Shown here: positions 11,504-19,334 of the stretch, one piece after another
How positions within the stretch are numbered: position 1 is the stretch's first letter
Layout: the number at the start of each line of letters is the position of its first letter
Assembly: GCA_964411985.1 (NCBI GenBank)
Contig: CAYPNF010000004.1
Coordinates: forward strand, 124,001 to 188,000
Direction: 5' to 3'
Source of the DNA: CAYPNF01 sp964411985
GTDB taxonomy: Bacteria > Verrucomicrobiota > Verrucomicrobiia > Limisphaerales > J093
DNA: 64,000 nt
Notes under the pieces: generated by a model
Seen by the model: the letters and a program-made list of their open reading frames with translations, nothing else
Told to the model about the DNA's origin: nothing
Database searches by the model: none
Translations under genes and position numbers: made by a program

Positions 11504-12034
11504 GTGAGCGAGCCTCAGCAATATAGAATCGAGCTGCTCGACCCGAGTAAGCATCGACGAGAGGAATTTGCCTGCGAGTCTCCGGAGCTGACGGAGTTCT
11601 TGCAGAAGCGAGCGCGTAAGGAAATGCAGGCGCGGGCCTCGGCCTGCTTTGTTCTCGTGCCGGAAGCCGATCCGAGGCGGATTGCAGGTTATTACACACT
11701 CTCTCAGGCCGCTGTGGCCGTGCAACAGTTGCCGGAAGCGTTAGCCAAGAAACTGCCGCGCTACCCTCAGTTGGGGGCGACGTTGATTGGGCGATTGGCA
11801 AGAGACGTCGCTTGGAAAGGGCAGCACGTGGGACGACTGTTGCTTATTGACGCGCTGCGCCGTTGTGTTCGTCACAGCACGGAAGTCGGGGCGGTGGTTG
11901 TGGTGACCGACCCAAAGGATGAGAAAGCCCGTAAGTTCTATGGTGACCACGGCTTCCTGGTTCTCGATGAGCGCAGAATGTTCCTCCCGATGAGTGAATT
12001 GGTCGAACGCGAGGCGAACGGATGGAGGGGCTAG
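11504..12034 (+). CDS. GNAT acetyltransferase, TacT-like toxin candidate
   Basis: This 176-residue protein starts at GTG. It has the layout of TacT/AtaT-type toxins, which acetylate aminoacyl-tRNA: an opening dipeptide-rich strand (RIELLDPSKHRREEFACESPEL), the YTLSQAAVAV strand, the acetyl-CoA segment near GRLARDVAWKGQHVGRLLL (residues 95-115) and the C-terminal DEKARKFYGDHGF motif. Family length is about 170. Its 3' end overlaps by 4 bp the 3' end of a DUF1778 gene on the opposite strand, the antitoxin family normally encoded upstream of such toxins on the same strand. Toxin function is therefore inferred from family and neighbour, with an unusual geometry. Confidence 0.82.
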   Translation: MSEPQQYRIELLDPSKHRREEFACESPELTEFLQKRARKEMQARASACFVLVPEADPRRIAGYYTLSQAAVAVQQLPEALAKKLPRYPQLGATLIGRLARDVAWKGQHVGRLLLIDALRRCVRHSTEVGAVVVVTDPKDEKARKFYGDHGFLVLDERRMFLPMSELVEREANGWRG

Positions 12035-12360
12035 CCCAGATCACTTTTCACCGATTCCCGGTAAGCGCGCATAGACTCCGTCATGGCTGGTGTAGGCTGG
12101 CGAGGAGGTGCAAGCAACGCTTCGACGAAACGGACGGACTGATCGTCGTTCAGTTGGATCTGGTTGCTCTGGCTGATAACTTGGCGGGCCACCTCGCGAG
12201 CATGGGCAATCACGAAAGTCGCCATCGAGCGCCCCTCCAGGGTAGCTGCTCGCTGGAAAAGCTGCTTATCCGCCGCCGTAACTCGCGCAACGAATCGCTG
12301 GGCTTTCGGTTCTTTCGTGACCGTATTCACGTACGAAATGTATGCCCCGCAGGCACACAT
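12031..12360 (-). CDS. DUF1778 (TacA-type) antitoxin
   Basis: This 109-residue protein contains the DUF1778 ribbon-helix-helix pattern: QRFVARVTAADKQLFQRAATLEGRSMATFVIAHAREVA at residues 20-58, followed by a disordered toxin-neutralising C-terminal tail. An internal GTG giving a start at MNTVTKEPKAQRF is equally plausible, because the first ten residues (MCACGAYISY) are not typical. TacA proteins repress their promoter and neutralise the GNAT toxin. Here the gene is convergent with the GNAT gene and shares 4 bp with it rather than preceding it, so co-regulation by a single promoter is not possible. Confidence 0.8.
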   Translation of the reverse strand: MCACGAYISYVNTVTKEPKAQRFVARVTAADKQLFQRAATLEGRSMATFVIAHAREVARQVISQSNQIQLNDDQSVRFVEALLAPPRQPTPAMTESMRAYRESVKSDLG

Positions 12361-12958
12361 TGCAAGAGCTCTCTGGCGAGTCTCGTTTCGGGTGGCCGCC
12401 CATGGTCGACGTCGAGCAGGCCACCTGCTTCAGGCAGCGCCGGGATCACGTTTCGGGATGATACCCACACACCACTCGGTGTGCCTGTGGGTTGGGCCGT
12501 TGGCCGTGCTGATCCGCTTCTCAGGAGACTGAGGGCCCATAGCGCATCGGCCGACAAGACGGCGCCGCGGACCTCAGCCAGCCTTTCAGGTCAGGAGGGG
12601 AATCGATCCTCACCGGCGACTGGCTCCGGTCGCCAATCTTTGCTTTGCGCGAAGCGAAGGCGGGAGCGCTCTTCCGGTCGATGAGCGACAAACCAGACGA
12701 CGATCTACAGACGCTGCGCAAGCGAGTCGCGGATAACTCTTCCGACTTGCCGCCGCCATACGGCAGCGTGCTTCTGGTGCGGGGCCAGATGAAGGTGGTT
12801 CGGCGCCAGTGCCTGCCGTTCCTCCGCCTTCTAGACTACCGGTTGCCTCCACAACGAAGGAGATCCCTCGCGATGACGAGAATGCATAGCCAAAGGCCAG
12901 CAGTGGATACCACTCTTGGCGTTCAATCTTCGCGAGAGGAGGATGCAGGACGAGGGCC
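12361..12958. other. Gene-free stretch between two toxin-antitoxin modules
   Basis: About 600 bp with overlapping open frames on both strands but no codon pattern, start or homology that I can defend. Parts (for example 12840-12930) look like eroded coding or dispersed repeat DNA. I see no RNA gene or terminator. Confidence 0.5.
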
Positions 12959-13375
12959 TCAGGCCTGGGGTTCGAAGCGCGTGATGTCTTTAAACCGGTC
13001 CAGGTCACGGTCAAAGGACGCGATAGGGATGCCAGTTGCGGAAGCAGACGCTGCCAGATACGCATCCACCAGGTGAATACCTGTGTCCTGGACGCGTTGC
13101 AGTGCATCCAGGAAACGTTCCTTTTCCGTTAGCCGGATCCCGAGTCGGGTGACAAACTGCGACAGGGTCGCGGCTACCCGCTTTCGGGGCAGTTTGTAGA
13201 AAGACTCCAGGGTGAAAGCGGTTTCGGCCAGAACGAGCGAACTGATTTCCAATTCGACTCTTCCGCGTTCGGCGTTTTCGATCAGAGCCGAGGCTGCCGC
13301 GAACATTTCCGCTGGCTCTCCCGTGAAGAACCGAACCAGGATGTTCGTATCCAAATGATACCGAGGCACGCTCAT
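12959..13375 (-). CDS. vapC: VapC-like PIN-domain ribonuclease toxin
   Basis: This 138-residue PIN protein begins MSVPRYHLDTNILVRFF. The four acidic PIN positions are visible: Asp9 in HLDTN, Glu in LVLAETAFTLE, Asp in LVDAYLAASA and Asp in IASFDRDLDRF. VapC toxins cleave RNA, often initiator tRNA or rRNA, when the antitoxin is degraded. The frame extends ten codons further upstream, but the ATG at 13375 is chosen because it overlaps the antitoxin stop in a 4-bp ATGA, the usual coupling in vapBC operons. Confidence 0.88.
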   Translation of the reverse strand: MSVPRYHLDTNILVRFFTGEPAEMFAAASALIENAERGRVELEISSLVLAETAFTLESFYKLPRKRVAATLSQFVTRLGIRLTEKERFLDALQRVQDTGIHLVDAYLAASASATGIPIASFDRDLDRFKDITRFEPQA

Positions 13376-13626
13376 CGCTCGGACTTGGTCGGTCTGGAGA
13401 CCCAAGCCGCCGTGGCTGCGTCACTCTCTTGTGGGATGCCTTCGAACGAAACGGGCGAGTTCAGCGAGCCGGCAAGCTCCATCACACTTGGCATGGCCCG
13501 CACCCTGACCGAACCATCCTTGCCGAGTTCCCAGACCAGTCTCTGGTGGGGAGCGGCACCGAGAGCCTCCCTAATCTCCTGAGGCACCGTTGTTTGGCCT
13601 TTGACTGTCAGTGTGGATGTGACCAT
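13372..13626 (-). CDS. vapB: AbrB/MazE-type antitoxin
   Basis: This 84-residue protein opens with the SpoVT/AbrB swapped-hairpin domain (TLTVKGQTTVPQEIREALGA at residues 5-24, then VWELGKDGSVRVRA), which binds operator DNA. The C-terminal half is the likely toxin-wrapping segment. It is the first gene of the pair, and its TGA overlaps the vapC ATG. A short palindrome ACCACATGGT lies just upstream (about 13638-13647) and could be part of the autoregulatory operator; this is inference. Confidence 0.88.
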   Translation of the reverse strand: MVTSTLTVKGQTTVPQEIREALGAAPHQRLVWELGKDGSVRVRAMPSVMELAGSLNSPVSFEGIPQESDAATAAWVSRPTKSER

Positions 13627-13771
13627 GAGGTTTCATTACCACATGGTTGGCATTACTTCAAGACAATCCTTACCACACCTGCAATTCAGACACGGGGGAG
13701 GGGAATTGCGAGGTGGGTGCCCGCAGCCAGGATTGCCCAGGACAAGTTCGGAGAACCGCTGAGAGGATCAC

Positions 13772-13930
13772 ATGAAAACGACTTTGGCGGCCTTTACGTT
13801 TTGGATGCTGGCTTTGGATGCACTCGGGGCGGAAGGCAACTACGTGGCCTTTACAAACCACCTGCTCAAAGGTTGTGATTTCCATGCCGCCCGCGCCCGA
13901 TGCGATATCTCTCTCAGACATAGAATTTAA
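13772..13930 (+). pseudogene. Detached 5' end (signal peptide) of the GH32-like gene
   Basis: A 52-codon frame with a good AGGA Shine-Dalgarno encodes a signal peptide (MKTTLAAFTFWMLALDALGA, then EGNYVAFTNHLL) and stops at 13928-13930. From 13917 the +1 frame reads protein-like sequence (DIEFNYQPETFKWWTC) up to a TAA at 13965. The GH32-like gene then opens at 13952 in the same frame as this fragment. I infer two compensating shifts, or sequencing errors, that separate the signal peptide from its enzyme. It could also be an independent small secreted peptide. Confidence 0.55.
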
Positions 13931-13951
13931 CTACCAACCCGAGACATTTAA

Positions 13952-15931
13952 ATGGTGGACCTGTTAACCTTGATATGGATCTTCCACACTGCCCAACCCG
14001 CGCAGAGCACCCTTACCGCGCAGGCTCCCCAGGCCGAGTTTGGCGCACCCGCGAATGCCACCAACAGTTTTACGGTCAAGCTTACGGTAGACGTGAAAAA
14101 GTTCGACCGCGAGCAGAACCTGCTCGAAATACCCGGCGTGCTCGGCGTCCGCCTGCGTCAGCATGATCCGCTCGACCGTACCCGCCAGAATTATCCGGCC
14201 TTCAAAATGCCCGACGGCTCGGTGCCGGTTCTGGAAGCGAATGTCGTACTCCATTCCGTTGAGCATCCCGACTGGAAGAAAATGACCATCGGTATCCCGC
14301 TCGCCCTGCTGAAGAAACCCGAAGGCGAGCACGAGGTCGTCCTCAACTTCGCTGGCGCCGAGTGGAGTATGTATGTCGATGGCGAAATGCTCGATAACGA
14401 CTTCCCGTTCGGCTATCCCCGATGGGCCGACCACAACACGTGGAAACTGGATCCGCAGTATGTTCGGAAGGCGTTCGTCTATCTCCCCGGAATCCAGCCC
14501 CGGAAGCAACCGGTCAAGAAGCCCCACACCTCGTCCGGCATTCAATATTGGCTGCCCCCCGGACACAACAACTGGGTCGGCGATGTGGCGACGCTCTCCT
14601 ACCAAGGACGCTATCACGTGTTCTATCTACGGGACCGCCGCCATCACCAAAGCAAGTTCGGATGCGGCGCGCACTACTTCGAGCACCTCTCCACGAAAGA
14701 CTTCAAGACCTGGACCGAGCACGAAGCCGCAACGCCACTCGAGGAGCAATGGGAATGCATCGGTACCGGCATGCCCTTCGTGTTCCATGATAAGCTGTGC
14801 ATTAGCTACGGTTTGCACACCACGCGCGTCTATCCGCAGGAAAAGACCACCCTCCCTGCTCAATGGGAGTACCTGAACAAGAACGGGCGCACCGGCGAAT
14901 TCAAACGGGCCGCCACACCTGGCATCCCCGCAGGCTCGACCTACTCCGTTAGCGCAGACGGCGTCTCCAATTTCAAGAAGTCCCACACCATGTTCCACCC
15001 CTGTGAAAACCCGAGCGTCTATACAGACCCAGGCGGCAAATTGCGCCTGCTCGCGAACTTCCGGTCCAAGGGCATCTGGGAATCCGAATCGGTGGACGGA
15101 GGCTGGCGGTGCATCAGTCCGGACTTCCCCCCCGGCGGCGACTGCACCTTCTTCTTCCGCTGGGGCAAGTTCGATTACATCGTCGGCGGCTTCAGCAGCC
15201 TTTGGTCCAAACCCTCCACCGCGCCCGACTCGGCGTACGAAGATGTCGTCCGACAGGGACTCGACTTCTACGACGGCTCGAATGTCCCCTCGATAGCGGA
15301 AATTGCCGCCGGACGCTTCCTTATGGCAGGGTGGATTCCGATACACGGTTGGGGCGGCAATCTGGTTCTCCGCGAATTGGTTCAATTTCCCAACGGCAGG
15401 ATCGGTTCGAAGTGGATGAAGGAAATCACCCCTAAGACCCAGAAGCCAGAGACCGTCGCGGCGAGGATCGCCGGGACGAGGGAATTCCCGGCGACGTGCC
15501 CATCCTTCATGTTGACCTTCAGGGTTCAGCTCGCAGAGGCGGGGCATGGCAGGTTCGGCATTTCGATCCTCCCCGAGAACGGCGAGCAGGCCGCCTGTGA
15601 GCTGCAAATCCATCCGGATGAAAGGCGCGCTCAATTCGGTCCCGGTTCATTGACCACATTCGCTGGCCGCGAGAAGTCCCTGCGTGAAGGCGGCGCGCCG
15701 CACCAGGTCGGGAACTACGCGGTCGAGAACCTCATCGGCGTCGACCGGCCGTTTGAGGTTCGCGTGATCGTCAAGGGTGACAACAAGATTGGTGGCTCTC
15801 TCGTGGACGCTGAAATCGCGGGAGCCCGCACGATGATTTCGTATCGTCCTGATTTGGTGGCTAAGAAGTTGGTGTTCCGCACCGAGCGCGTCGAACTCAT
15901 GAACCTTCAGTTCGCGCCGCTGAGGGACTAA
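13952..15931 (+). CDS. GH32-like (beta-fructosidase fold) glycoside hydrolase
   Basis: This 659-residue protein has a propeller region of GH32/GH43 type: SSGIQYWLPPGHNNWVGDV, YQGRYHVFYLRDRRHHQ, HYFEHLSTKDFKTWTEH (the H..S.D...W element), then EEQWECIGTGMPFVFHDKL, matching the E-C/T-G acid-base region, and a C-terminal beta-sandwich (FRVQLAEAGHGRFGISIL). The first 200 residues form an extra beta-rich domain. GH32 enzymes hydrolyse beta-fructosides, but the canonical WMNDPNG nucleophile motif is not evident, so substrate is open. The annotated start gives no proper signal peptide; one is encoded just upstream in a shifted frame, so the gene may be inactive. Confidence 0.75.
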   Translation: MVDLLTLIWIFHTAQPAQSTLTAQAPQAEFGAPANATNSFTVKLTVDVKKFDREQNLLEIPGVLGVRLRQHDPLDRTRQNYPAFKMPDGSVPVLEANVVLHSVEHPDWKKMTIGIPLALLKKPEGEHEVVLNFAGAEWSMYVDGEMLDNDFPFGYPRWADHNTWKLDPQYVRKAFVYLPGIQPRKQPVKKPHTSSGIQYWLPPGHNNWVGDVATLSYQGRYHVFYLRDRRHHQSKFGCGAHYFEHLSTKDFKTWTEHEAATPLEEQWECIGTGMPFVFHDKLCISYGLHTTRVYPQEKTTLPAQWEYLNKNGRTGEFKRAATPGIPAGSTYSVSADGVSNFKKSHTMFHPCENPSVYTDPGGKLRLLANFRSKGIWESESVDGGWRCISPDFPPGGDCTFFFRWGKFDYIVGGFSSLWSKPSTAPDSAYEDVVRQGLDFYDGSNVPSIAEIAAGRFLMAGWIPIHGWGGNLVLRELVQFPNGRIGSKWMKEITPKTQKPETVAARIAGTREFPATCPSFMLTFRVQLAEAGHGRFGISILPENGEQAACELQIHPDERRAQFGPGSLTTFAGREKSLREGGAPHQVGNYAVENLIGVDRPFEVRVIVKGDNKIGGSLVDAEIAGARTMISYRPDLVAKKLVFRTERVELMNLQFAPLRD

Positions 15932-16132
15932 CGCTGCAGGAACAGCTATGAAGAAGCGATTCAGCCAGAGGTGGTAACACCGTAGGGAGCACATCTCTAC
16001 TCTAGAGTCCATATTCTCTAAGCTTCGATTATCGAGATCGGTGCAGGGGAGGTCCAGACCATGACAAATGTGGAAAAAGGTGTGCACAATGTCGAATGGA
16101 GAGATGCCCGTATGCATTTATGAGTCGAAGCC

Positions 16133-16327
16133 ATGACAACCGCTGACCTCATCTGGAATAGGGCGTGCGAGGGCGGAGGCTCAAATCCAGGGAAGGGTGA
16201 CCGTGCGCCTGCTGCGCTCCTCAAGGCCCACGGTCTCGCCATGAACCGAGGTGTCCTTTATGCGGTGGAGTGCCTGGCTCCTTCGGAGTTGGCCGACGCC
16301 GAGTTTCGGGTACCGTTTCTTCCGTGA
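16133..16327 (+). pseudogene. Frameshifted remnant of a small cytoplasmic protein gene
   Basis: The frame encodes MTTADLIWNRACEGGG... through LADAEFRVPFLP and stops. From about 16298 the +1 frame gives FGYRFFREESTPTNQ, which continues the protein much better. I read this as a small gene cut by a one-base shift and then truncated. The pattern (WNRA..., HGLAMNRGVLYAVECL, LADAE-GYRFFG) resembles small DUF4375-like proteins in my memory, which is weak support. The flanking 15932-16132 shows nothing. Confidence 0.45.
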
Positions 16328-16442
16328 GGAATCTACACCAACCAACCAAATCGCTTCACACGAAGCCCGATGCCACACGTGGTTCTGCTTGCGCGGACAT
16401 CGTCTCGTGCCTCGTCTCGTGTGAGTTCGCTCGTCGGCCGCA

Positions 16443-16850
16443 ATGAGGGCTACTCGAAGATTTGTTCACTTGGTGGTGGTTGCAACGCTCGTGTTTCCAG
16501 TGGTTGTGTTCGCCAAGCGCATCCCTGCTCCGGTAGTCGAGCCGGTAATTCACGAGGGCGTGCGTTACACAGTTCCGAACGACAGAGGAACGGTTGGATA
16601 TGTGGTCGCATCGGATGTCGCCACTGGCAGGCAGCTATGGCAGAAGACCCTCTTCAGAAAGTGTCTTTGCCCATTTGTGGAGCACGACGTCCAATGGGTA
16701 TTCATCAAGCAGATGCGACTGGACGGGGATCGTTTGCTCTTCGTGAGTGAGCGAGACAAGTCCTACGCACTGGATTTGAAGACGCGGAGAGTCAAGAAAC
16801 GCATTGAACGCAAGGCAGGTTCCTTGACTGGTCGGGCGCGGATCGGGTGA
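16443..16850 (+). CDS. Small secreted protein of unknown function
   Basis: This 135-residue protein has a signal peptide (FVHLVVVATLVFPVVVFA, cleavage likely before KRIPAP) and a compact beta-rich body with VEPVIHEGVRYTVPND and VVASDVATGRQLWQKTLF, reminiscent of a single PQQ/propeller blade, then DVQWVFIKQMRLDGDRLL. No known domain can be named. Its TGA is followed directly, with no gap, by the GTG of the next (nonsense-mutated) small frame, suggesting an old operon of two short genes. Confidence 0.6.
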   Translation: MRATRRFVHLVVVATLVFPVVVFAKRIPAPVVEPVIHEGVRYTVPNDRGTVGYVVASDVATGRQLWQKTLFRKCLCPFVEHDVQWVFIKQMRLDGDRLLFVSERDKSYALDLKTRRVKKRIERKAGSLTGRARIG

Positions 16851-17105
16851 GTGACGTTCAATCGGACCGGACGCACAATTTTTTACCGCGATCAGGTTTT
16901 CCGTCCCATCGTTGGCGGAGGGTTCAAGTCCAACTACTACGACGCGGCGACGCGCTAGGACTATTGGACTTCTGGGTGCAAACGCCGCGGAGGAGACCAA
17001 CTGTATGCCACGAACGTGCCTGTTGAGATTGACGAGGATGTGCGGGTGGAGTACTGGCGCGACATTCGAGGTGTTCCGGAAAGGGTGAATGAGAAGACCG
17101 CATAA
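16851..17105 (+). pseudogene. Small gene with one in-frame amber stop
   Basis: An 85-codon frame from GTG to TAA (17103-17105) is interrupted only by TAG at 16956-16958. Both halves look coding: VTFNRTGRTIFYRDQVFRPI and GGGFKSNYYDAATR before it, DYWTSGCKRRGGDQLYATNV and PVEIDEDVRVEYWRDI after it. The pattern Y-R-x-x-x-F...NYYD...YW-S-G-C-K resembles a recurrent small PVC protein, from memory. A single Glu, Gln or Trp codon change to TAG explains it. It starts immediately after the preceding gene's stop. Confidence 0.65.
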
Positions 17106-17144
17106 GGGCCCCAATGTCAGTTCTGCTAGAGCGCGAGAGAATGT

Positions 17145-18212
17145 ATGAGTACTAAAACTTCAGCATGGAAGGGCCTTGTGAGCAGCTGGTTGATTGCCGG
17201 ACTGCTGTTGGGGAGTTCTGCGTGGGCAACCACGCTCGCGGGCGGGGGGACGGTCTATCCGGATGGCCGGCCGTCGGCGACCCTGCGGCTGGAAGCGAAG
17301 GATCAAGGGGTCGTGCTCCAGCACGGCAACGGGCCAGGGCAATGCGACGCCCTTGGCGCCCGTGACGTTTGGGTGTACGAGGCCGGGGGAACCTATTACA
17401 TGCACTACGACGGCGCCGGGCCAAAGGGATGGCTGGCGTGTCTCGCCACGAGTAGCGATCTCGTGCATTGGAACAAGAAGGGACCGATCCTGGACTTTGG
17501 CGGACTGGGAGAGGATGACTCCGCCTCGGCATCCTACGGTGTGACCTACTTCGACGGCAAAACGTGGCACATGTTCTACCTCGGCACCCCACATACATCC
17601 CCGGCGCCGGATCTCATACCGTCGTTTCCCTACCTGACCATGAAGGCCCGGAGCCAATCGCCGGCGGGGCCGTGGGTCAAACAGAAGGACGTGATTCCGT
17701 TTCGCACCAAGCCCGGCAGCTACTACACCGACACGGCCAGTCCCGGTCACGTCGTCAAGCAGGGGGATGAATACATGATGTTCTTCAGCGCCTCGATGAA
17801 ACGGACCATTGGTATCGCGCGCACCAAGAATCTCGATGGCGTCTGGACGTTAGACCCCACACCGATTGTTTCACCGGAAGAACAAATCGAGAACTCATCG
17901 CTGTACTTCGAGCCAGCCAACCAGACATGGTTCTTGTTTACCAATCACATTGGCTTGGAGGGCGACGAATACACCGACGCGATCTGGGTGTATTGGTCGA
18001 AGGACTTGAACCGGTGGGACGCAAAGAACAAAGCCGTGGTTCTGGACGGAGGCAACTGCCCATGGTCGAAGAAGTGTATCGGTTTACCATCGGTGATCGT
18101 TGTCGGAAAGCGACTGGCCGTCTTTTACGACGCTCCTGGTGGCGACAGCAAGAGCCACATGAAACGCGACGTCGGCCTGGCTTGGCTGGCATTGCCTCTC
18201 ACCCCGCCGTAG
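17145..18212 (+). CDS. Secreted GH43/GH130-like five-bladed propeller hydrolase
   Basis: This 355-residue protein has an N-terminal signal peptide (LVSSWLIAGLLLGSSAWA). The body shows the repeated GH43-clan blade pattern: ARDVWVYEAGGTYYMHYDGA, LACLATSSDLVHWNKKGPIL, DSASASYGVTYFDGKTWHMFY, DEYMMFFSASMKRTIGIA, WVYWSKDLNRWD and LPSVIVVGKRLAVFYDAPGG. The Asp-rich strand openings and (S/T)-x-D-L-x-x-W motifs are typical of clan F/J glycosidases acting on arabinosyl, xylosyl or galactosyl residues. I cannot assign the exact family or substrate. It is secreted to the periplasm or outside. Confidence 0.75.
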   Translation: MSTKTSAWKGLVSSWLIAGLLLGSSAWATTLAGGGTVYPDGRPSATLRLEAKDQGVVLQHGNGPGQCDALGARDVWVYEAGGTYYMHYDGAGPKGWLACLATSSDLVHWNKKGPILDFGGLGEDDSASASYGVTYFDGKTWHMFYLGTPHTSPAPDLIPSFPYLTMKARSQSPAGPWVKQKDVIPFRTKPGSYYTDTASPGHVVKQGDEYMMFFSASMKRTIGIARTKNLDGVWTLDPTPIVSPEEQIENSSLYFEPANQTWFLFTNHIGLEGDEYTDAIWVYWSKDLNRWDAKNKAVVLDGGNCPWSKKCIGLPSVIVVGKRLAVFYDAPGGDSKSHMKRDVGLAWLALPLTPP

Positions 18213-18381
18213 CCTTGGCCGTTTGGCGCCAGGGAGCGCGATCGTAACTCACAAAGTGTTCCCGGTGCCTTGTTTATCGGATAACTCTACCTCTCAAGCG
18301 GTTATGAGCCGCCCGTGCTCGCATCCTGCGGGATGACATACGCCTGCTGCTCTTCATCGGGCAGCTTTGAAGGAGCACAAT
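18213..18381. other. Untranslated stretch before a strong terminator
   Basis: About 170 bp between the GH43-like stop and the terminator. A D-arm-like hairpin (CTCAAGCGGTTATGAG near 18292-18307) occurs without the rest of a tRNA. A 16-codon frame runs into the terminator. No gene is claimed. Confidence 0.4.
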
Positions 18382-18414
18382 GACCCCACCCTGAACGGTG
18401 GGGTCTTTTTGTTT
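18382..18414 (+). terminator. Rho-independent terminator
   Basis: GACCCCACC (18382-18390) pairs with GGTGGGGTC (18397-18405), loop CTGAAC, followed by TTTTTGTTT. It ends a transcript that includes the GH43-like gene or a short untranslated RNA 170 bp after that gene's stop. Confidence 0.92.
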
Positions 18415-18494
18415 GTGCGGCAGGGTGAGCCGACGAGCTTTCCCTGGGACAGGATACAGATTGGAAGTGGCGGGGAGTGCCTTCGGGGTTTCAC

Positions 18495-18510
18495 TGGGGT
18501 GAACACCCCA
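18495..18510. promoter_or_regulatory. Palindromic operator candidate upstream of the stress/envelope block
   Basis: TGGGGTG-AA-CACCCCA is a perfect 7-bp inverted repeat with a 2-nt centre, about 120 bp before the DUF883 start. Its size suits a dimeric regulator. No cognate factor is encoded next to it. Confidence 0.5.
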
Positions 18511-18631
18511 TATCGCGAACCCATCGTGCGGGCGTAAGTTCCGATGACATAGAAATAGACCGTCGCGATCTGAACCGTTGGCAGGCAGCGCGAAGGCTTA
18601 GAACTTTACCCGCCAGCGAGAGAGCTAAGTT

Positions 18632-18937
18632 ATGAACAAAGAAACACAAGCCATCACCGATGACATGCAACAATTGGCCGACGATGCGCGAGCCTTAATG
18701 GCTGCCACAGCGGGGGTGGCCGAGGAACGAGTCGTGGAGGCCCGGAAAAGGCTCGCAGCCGCACTGGAGAGGGGTAAAGCGCTCTGTGAGTGCGTCAAGG
18801 AGAAGGCCGTTGAGGGTGCCAAAGCCACTGATGCAGCCGTGCACCAACATCCTTATCAAGCCATTGGCATCGCCTTTGGCGTCGGGACAATCATCGGCTA
18901 CCTGGTGGCCCATCGGCTCGGTCGCGGTGGCGAATGA
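18632..18937 (+). CDS. DUF883 (ElaB/YqjD-like) membrane-anchored protein
   Basis: This 101-residue protein has a long amphipathic helix (residues 1-65: MNKETQAITDDMQQLADDAR, then alternating Glu/Lys/Ala) and a C-terminal anchor, HPYQAIGIAFGVGTIIGYLVAHRLGRGGE, with the family's H-P-(Y/W)-x-A-I-G-x-A-x-G-x-G-x-I-x-G element. E. coli ElaB and YqjD are tail-anchored stress proteins, and YqjD binds ribosomes in stationary phase. It is the first gene of a four-gene chain with the holin-like YqjE 8 bp downstream. Confidence 0.85.
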   Translation: MNKETQAITDDMQQLADDARALMAATAGVAEERVVEARKRLAAALERGKALCECVKEKAVEGAKATDAAVHQHPYQAIGIAFGVGTIIGYLVAHRLGRGGE

Positions 18938-18944
18938 TTCAGCC

Positions 18945-19334
18945 ATGGAACCATCCAACATTCCGGCGGAGCCGCTTGCCGAAACGTCCAAACGTTTCGC
19001 CCGGCGACTTTTGACCATTGGGGGAAACCGTCTTGAATTGCTGATGGTGGAACTGCAGGAGGAGCGGGTGCGCCTTCTGCAGGCCATTTTGTTGGCTCTC
19101 GGGGTGGGTGCGTTGGGTTTGCTTTCCGGGTTGCTTTTCAGCGGTGCCATTGTGCTCTTGTTTTGGAAATACTCCCCGATGGCGGTGCTACTGGGGCTCG
19201 GGAGCCTCTATGCCGCTGCCGCAGTATGGTTTTATGGGCGCCTCACACGCCTCCTGCGTGATTGGCAGAATCTCCCCGCCACGGTCGATCAACTACGAAA
19301 AGACTGCGCATGTTGGGAAAGACATCTCATCTAA
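18945..19334 (+). CDS. YqjE-like phage-holin-superfamily membrane protein
   Basis: This 129-residue protein starts at MEPSNIPAEPLAETSKRFA; the frame is open further upstream inside the DUF883 gene, but the ATG at 18945, 8 bp after that gene's stop, is the sensible start. A soluble amphipathic N-terminus (LLTIGGNRLELLMVELQEE) precedes two hydrophobic segments (about residues 43-65 and 73-93) separated by WKYSPM, the YqjE/holin_X topology. It accompanies DUF883 genes in many genomes. Function is unknown beyond envelope association. Confidence 0.82.
   Translation: MEPSNIPAEPLAETSKRFARRLLTIGGNRLELLMVELQEERVRLLQAILLALGVGALGLLSGLLFSGAIVLLFWKYSPMAVLLGLGSLYAAAAVWFYGRLTRLLRDWQNLPATVDQLRKDCACWERHLI

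Noticed and set aside
12610..13107. 165-codon minus-strand frame between the TA modules
   Set aside because: It overlaps vapC in another frame and has no domain; probably chance or old repeat DNA.
14627..15634. 335-codon frame antisense to the GH32-like gene
   Set aside because: Shadow frame; the plus strand has family motifs, this one none.
18285..18380. Possible tRNA or small structured RNA before the terminator at 18382
   Set aside because: A D-arm-like hairpin exists, but no anticodon arm, T-arm consensus or acceptor pairing can be built.
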